In this document: piece after piece, positions 5,973-8,924 of the stretch
How the letters are laid out: each line of letters begins with the position of its first letter
How positions within the stretch are numbered: position 1 is the stretch's first letter
Assembly (NCBI GenBank): GCA_000715855.1
Contig: KL571243.1
Coordinates: forward strand, 28,797-37,720
DNA from: Actinoplanes liguriensis
GTDB lineage: Bacteria; Actinomycetota; Actinomycetes; Mycobacteriales; Micromonosporaceae
Reading direction: 5' to 3'
DNA length: 8,924 nucleotides
Program-made: the position numbers and the translations under genes
Notes under the pieces: generated by a model
What the model was told of the DNA's origin: nothing
What the model saw: only the letters and a program-made list of their open reading frames with translations
Databases searched by the model: none

Positions 5973-7973
5973 ATGCCCCCTCAGGTCCTCCGGGGCACGG
6001 CCGATCAGACGAGCGTGCCGGACCAGATGTTCCTGCTGGCCAATCTCGTGATCATGGTCGCCTACTCGGCGATCACGGTCGCCATCGTGGTGCCCGTGAA
6101 CCGGGCCGGCCAACTGCGCAGCAACAAGCTGGCCACCGCCACCGCGCTGATCTTCTTCAGCTGCGCGGTCGGGCACGGGTTGCACGCGCTGGCCGCGCTC
6201 CTGGTGGCGGTTCATGGCGGCGAGCATCCGACACAGCACGCGGAAACGAGCGGCTGGTTCTGGGTCTCCGCGGTCTGGGACACCCTCACCGCGGCCGTGG
6301 CCTGCTATTACTGGACGCTGCGCCGGGGGTACGGGGTGCTCCTCGGCCCGGGTGCGATCTACGTCGACCCGTGGAGCCGGCACCAGCTGGACGAGGCCGG
6401 CGCGCGCGAACAGGCCGCCCGCGACGTGGCCGAGGCCCACCAGGCGACCCTGGCCAACGTCGTCGAGCACAGCGACGACGCGATCATCGGACTCACCCCG
6501 GACGGCATCATCACGGCCTGGAACGGTGGCGCGGAGCGGGTGTTCGGCTACTCCGCGGAGGAGGCGCTCGGCCGCCCGGCCACCATGCTGGCCGACCGGA
6601 ACGGCGCCGGCGAGCAGTCCACGACGCTGGCCCGGATCCGCGACGGCGAGCGGAGCATCCGGTACGAGGCCCGGCGCACCCGCCGCGACGGCACGCCGAT
6701 CGACCTCTCGGTGGTGGTGACGTCGATCCGGAACCACGCCGGCACGCTCACCGGCATCTCGGCGGTGGCCCGCGACATCACCGCCGCCAAGGAGCACGCC
6801 GAGCGCCAGCGTGCCGTCGCCGAGCGCACCCAGCAGGCACAGCGGATGGAGAGCCTGGGCAATCTCGCCGGCGGGGTGGCGCACGACTTCAACAACATCC
6901 TGGCGATCATCGCGAACTACACCGACTTCGCGATCGAGGAGACCGCCGACCGGCCCGGCGTCCAGAACGACCTGATCCAGGTGCGCACCGCCGTGGAGCG
7001 GGCCACCAACCTGACCCGGCAGCTGCTCACCTTCACCCGCGGGGACGCCATCCAGCCGCGCAACGTCGGACTGAACGCCGCCCTGGCCGAGATCGAGGCG
7101 ATGCTGGAACGGACCATCGGCGAGCACATCCACCTGGTGGTGGTGCCGTCGGCGATGCCGCTGACCGTGCACGCCGACCCCGGCCAGCTCCAGCAGGTGC
7201 TGCTGAACCTGGCGATCAACGCCCGGGACGCGATGCCGGACGGCGGCACGCTGGTCCTCGAGGCGAACTGCGCCGACCTGGACGGCGACGAGCTCAACAT
7301 GCAACCGCCGCTGCCGGCCGGACGCTATGCCCGGCTGGAGATCAGCGACACCGGCGAGGGCATGCCGCCGGAGGTGGCGGAGCGCATCTTCGAACCGTTC
7401 TTCACCACCAAGCCGCGCGGCAAGGGCACCGGCCTGGGGCTCGCGACGGTGTACGGCATCGTCACCGAGGCCGGCGGCAGTGTGAATCTGTATTCGGAAC
7501 CGGGGGTCGGCACCACGTTCCGGATCTATCTGCCCCTGATCGACGCCCCGGCCGACGCGGCTGTCCCGGATGTCAGGAAGAGCCCGCCGCCCCGGGGTGA
7601 CGGCCGGACCGTGCTGGTCGTCGAGGACGAGGTCGCCCTGGCCCGGATCATCACGCGCATCCTGACCGACAACAACTACCGCGCGGTGATCGCGAACAAC
7701 GGCCGGCAGGCACTGGACATGTACGAGGAACACGGCTGCGACCTGTTGCTGACCGACGTGATCATGCCGGAGATGTCCGGCCCGCGCCTGGCCGAGCTGC
7801 TCACCGAGCGTCAACCCGGCCTTCCGGTGATCTACATGTCCGGCTACAGCAACGGGCTGCTCGGCAACACCCACGTGCTGGACGGCGACATCGCGTTCAT
7901 CGAGAAGCCGTTCACCGCCGCCGATCTGCTGCGCAAGCTGGCCGCCGCGGGCAGCCGGACACCGGCATTCTGA
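5973..7973 (+). CDS. Membrane hybrid sensor histidine kinase: ethylene-receptor-like 3-helix domain - PAS - HisKA - HATPase - receiver
   Basis: The 666-residue protein starts with three membrane helices (about 20-42, 53-80, 95-117) that align with the ETR1-type copper/ethylene-binding domain: Tyr31, Cys64 and His68 match ETR1 Tyr32, Cys65 and His69, while Asn24 replaces Asp25. A coiled linker (135-160) leads to a PAS domain (about 158-270; VEHSDDAIIGLTPDGII). Next comes a HisKA domain with phosphoacceptor His304 in GGVAHDFNN, then an ATPase with N-box Asn416, G1 box DTGEGM (459-464), FEPFFTT (473-479) and G2 box GKGTGLGLA (483-491). A C-terminal receiver (545-660) has the acidic pair Glu551/Asp552, acceptor Asp595, Ser623 and Lys645. 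All catalytic residues are intact. No DNA-binding or other output domain is attached, so a phosphotransfer partner elsewhere is expected. The start is uncertain: ATG 5973 has only GGGGA abutting it; GTG 6015 and ATG 6027 are in frame and would still keep helix 1. Confidence 0.92.
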   Translation: MPPQVLRGTADQTSVPDQMFLLANLVIMVAYSAITVAIVVPVNRAGQLRSNKLATATALIFFSCAVGHGLHALAALLVAVHGGEHPTQHAETSGWFWVSAVWDTLTAAVACYYWTLRRGYGVLLGPGAIYVDPWSRHQLDEAGAREQAARDVAEAHQATLANVVEHSDDAIIGLTPDGIITAWNGGAERVFGYSAEEALGRPATMLADRNGAGEQSTTLARIRDGERSIRYEARRTRRDGTPIDLSVVVTSIRNHAGTLTGISAVARDITAAKEHAERQRAVAERTQQAQRMESLGNLAGGVAHDFNNILAIIANYTDFAIEETADRPGVQNDLIQVRTAVERATNLTRQLLTFTRGDAIQPRNVGLNAALAEIEAMLERTIGEHIHLVVVPSAMPLTVHADPGQLQQVLLNLAINARDAMPDGGTLVLEANCADLDGDELNMQPPLPAGRYARLEISDTGEGMPPEVAERIFEPFFTTKPRGKGTGLGLATVYGIVTEAGGSVNLYSEPGVGTTFRIYLPLIDAPADAAVPDVRKSPPPRGDGRTVLVVEDEVALARIITRILTDNNYRAVIANNGRQALDMYEEHGCDLLLTDVIMPEMSGPRLAELLTERQPGLPVIYMSGYSNGLLGNTHVLDGDIAFIEKPFTAADLLRKLAAAGSRTPAF

Positions 7974-8001
7974 GCAGTTCGGACCGAGTCCATCGAGAAT
8001 C

Positions 8002-8029
8002 TTGACTCACTTCTTGTGAGCGTTAACAC
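8002..8029 (+). promoter_or_regulatory. Candidate promoter of the LamG/Ig-like secreted protein gene
   Basis: TTGACT (8002-8007), a 16-base spacer and TAACAC (8024-8029). The -35 is good and the -10 is imperfect at its last base. The 18-bp operator candidate covers the end of the spacer and the -10. The gap behind the histidine kinase (7974-8065, 92 bases) shows no convincing terminator, only weak short hairpins, so some read-through from the kinase is possible. Confidence 0.35.
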
Positions 8030-8033
8030 TCAC
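8016..8033. promoter_or_regulatory. LacI-type operator candidate upstream of the LamG/Ig-like gene
   Basis: GTGAGCGTTAACACTCAC is an 18-bp inverted repeat with one mismatched symmetric pair, centred on GTTAAC. Its A/T-rich centre stands out from the GC-rich surroundings. A third half-site CTCAC lies at 8006-8010. Size, symmetry and CG/TTAA core resemble LacI-family operators of actinobacterial sugar genes, and it overlaps the -10 candidate. The regulator is not identified. Confidence 0.55.
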
Positions 8034-8054
8034 GAAACGAGTTCGACGCGAAAC

Positions 8055-8060
8055 AAGGAG
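8055..8060 (+). promoter_or_regulatory. Ribosome binding site of the LamG/Ig-like gene
   Basis: AAGGAG with five bases before the ATG at 8066, a near-ideal site that fixes the start. Confidence 0.8.
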
Positions 8061-8065
8061 TGAAG

Positions 8066-8924
8066 ATGCCCCGGAGCACCGTCCGGCTCCTGCGATCCAA
8101 ACTGTTAACGCTCCTCACAACAACCACCCTCCTGACCGGCGTGCTGGCCATGCCCGCTCCCGCCGCGGCGGCCGTCGACGACGGTCTCCTGCTCTGGTAC
8201 AGGCTGGACGAGAAGTCCGGCGCGGTCGCCGCGGACGCCTCCGGCCACGGCCGCGACGGCGCCGTCACGGGCGCGGCCTGGACCGGCGGGCAGGGGCTGA
8301 CCTTCGACGGGACCAGCACGTACGTGCGGGCTCCCGATGATCTCCTGGCCGATCTGGACGCGGTCACCGTCGCGTTCGACGTGAAGATAGACAGTGCACA
8401 AGCGACCCCGTACTTCCTCTACGGGTTCGGCAACACCGACGCCGCGACCGGCTACGGCAACGGCTACCTGTTCGCCACCGGCGACGGTTTCCGGAACGCG
8501 ATCTCGCTGAGCAACTGGACCGGCGAGCAGAACACGCGGCCGGCCGCCGGCTACAACCTGACCCGCAACGCCTGGAAACACGTCGCCTACACGCAGACCG
8601 GGACGACCGGCACGCTCTACGAGGACGGCGTTGCGGTCGCCACGAACACCGCGATCAGCATCCTGCCGGGCGCCATCGGCGGGGGCGCGACCAGCGCGAA
8701 CTACTTCGGCCGGTCGCTCTACACCGGGGACCGGTTCCTCAAGGGCGGGATGCGCGACGTCCGGGTCTACGACCGGGCGCTCTCCTCCGACGAGGTGAAC
8801 ACCCTGGCCACGCCGGTGAACGAGGCGGCCGTCGCGGCCGACGGGCAGGCGCTCGACCTCGGCGACACCACCGCGCTGACCGCGAACCTGAGCCTGCCGG
8901 CGACCGCCGCGAACGGCTCGAAGC
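8066..8924 (+). CDS. Secreted LamG-fold plus bacterial Ig-like protein, probable N-terminal part of a glycoside hydrolase (runs off the window edge)
   Basis: 286 complete codons are present and the frame is open at the window end. Residues 1-36 are a signal peptide (basic RLLRSK, Leu/Thr-rich core, APAAAA cleavage zone). Residues about 38-245 form a LamG/concanavalin A-like jellyroll: LLWYRLDE (42-49), DASGHGRDGAV (57-67), a FDG strand, and the closing MRDVRVYDRALSSDEV (229-244). From about 252 an Ig-like segment begins, with ALDLGDTTALTANLSLP; this pattern resembles the 'atrophied' bacterial Ig domain found in actinobacterial side-chain hydrolases such as arabinofuranosidases. The catalytic part would lie beyond the window, so the enzyme family cannot be told. 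The strong AAGGAG supports the ATG. Leu14 is encoded by TTA, a rare codon in such genomes, and is placed inside an operator-like repeat. Confidence 0.85.
   Translation, partial: MPRSTVRLLRSKLLTLLTTTTLLTGVLAMPAPAAAAVDDGLLLWYRLDEKSGAVAADASGHGRDGAVTGAAWTGGQGLTFDGTSTYVRAPDDLLADLDAVTVAFDVKIDSAQATPYFLYGFGNTDAATGYGNGYLFATGDGFRNAISLSNWTGEQNTRPAAGYNLTRNAWKHVAYTQTGTTGTLYEDGVAVATNTAISILPGAIGGGATSANYFGRSLYTGDRFLKGGMRDVRVYDRALSSDEVNTLATPVNEAAVAADGQALDLGDTTALTANLSLPATAANGSK
8103..8113 (-). repeat. Inverted 11-base copy of the upstream operator inside the signal-peptide codons
   Basis: TGTTAACGCTC here is the exact reverse complement of GAGCGTTAACA at 8018-8028, in the operator upstream of the same gene. 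It may be an auxiliary operator for DNA looping or a roadblock, about 85 bases from the first. It includes the TTA codon of Leu14. Confidence 0.45.

Noticed and set aside
5840..7600. A 586-codon plus-strand frame overlapping the histidine kinase in another phase
   Set aside because: Mostly Arg/Pro/Ala/His runs, no recognisable domain, and it spans the promoter and operator region; it is a frame shadow.
5907..7874. A 655-codon open frame on the minus strand, opposite the histidine kinase
   Set aside because: The same third-position effect; the plus strand encodes every histidine-kinase motif, whereas this frame shows none.
1..8924. Mobile elements, CRISPR arrays, tRNA or rRNA genes
   Set aside because: No transposase, terminal inverted repeats, regularly spaced repeats or RNA gene signatures were seen on either strand.

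Overview
The window is very GC-rich and its codons almost always end in G or C. This points to a filamentous actinobacterium. The gene content (secreted xylan-degrading enzymes, a CebR operator, a single rare TTA codon, a large NACHT ATPase) suits a Micromonosporaceae or Streptomyces-like soil or plant-litter organism. The exact genus cannot be fixed from sequence alone.

Layout. Three genes read on the minus strand: the first 110 codons of a secreted GH115-type xylan alpha-glucuronidase (330 down to the window edge), a 1099-residue NACHT NTPase (3760..461), and a complete secreted modular xylanase CBM22-GH10-CBM2 (5837..3903). Two genes read on the plus strand: a membrane hybrid histidine kinase (5973..7973) and the start of a secreted LamG-plus-Ig-like protein, probably the front of another glycoside hydrolase (8066 to the window edge). 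All gaps between genes are under 150 bases and hold promoters, operators or a hairpin.

How it fits together. Four of the five genes look like a plant-hemicellulose module: GH10 cuts the xylan backbone, GH115 removes glucuronic acid side chains, and the LamG/Ig protein is probably an arabinose- or side-chain-acting enzyme. Each secreted enzyme has a different candidate operator. The GH115 gene has a 15-bp CGAAA-type palindrome. The xylanase has an exact CebR (cellobiose repressor) box. The LamG gene has an 18-bp LacI-type near-palindrome with a partial inverted copy inside its signal-peptide codons. The CebR box fills the spacer of two oppositely directed promoter candidates, so it may control both the xylanase and the histidine kinase.

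The two most noteworthy items are these. (1) The N-terminal three-helix membrane domain of the histidine kinase lines up without gaps, over its first two helices, with the copper/ethylene-binding domain of plant ETR1. It keeps the Cys-x3-His copper ligand pair and the helix-1 Tyr at identical spacing, but has Asn where ETR1 has the essential Asp25. (2) The NACHT protein carries an N-terminal helical domain of the NNH7 type, as in bacterial NLR-like (STAND) anti-phage candidates, and sits as a lone gene between two carbohydrate genes.
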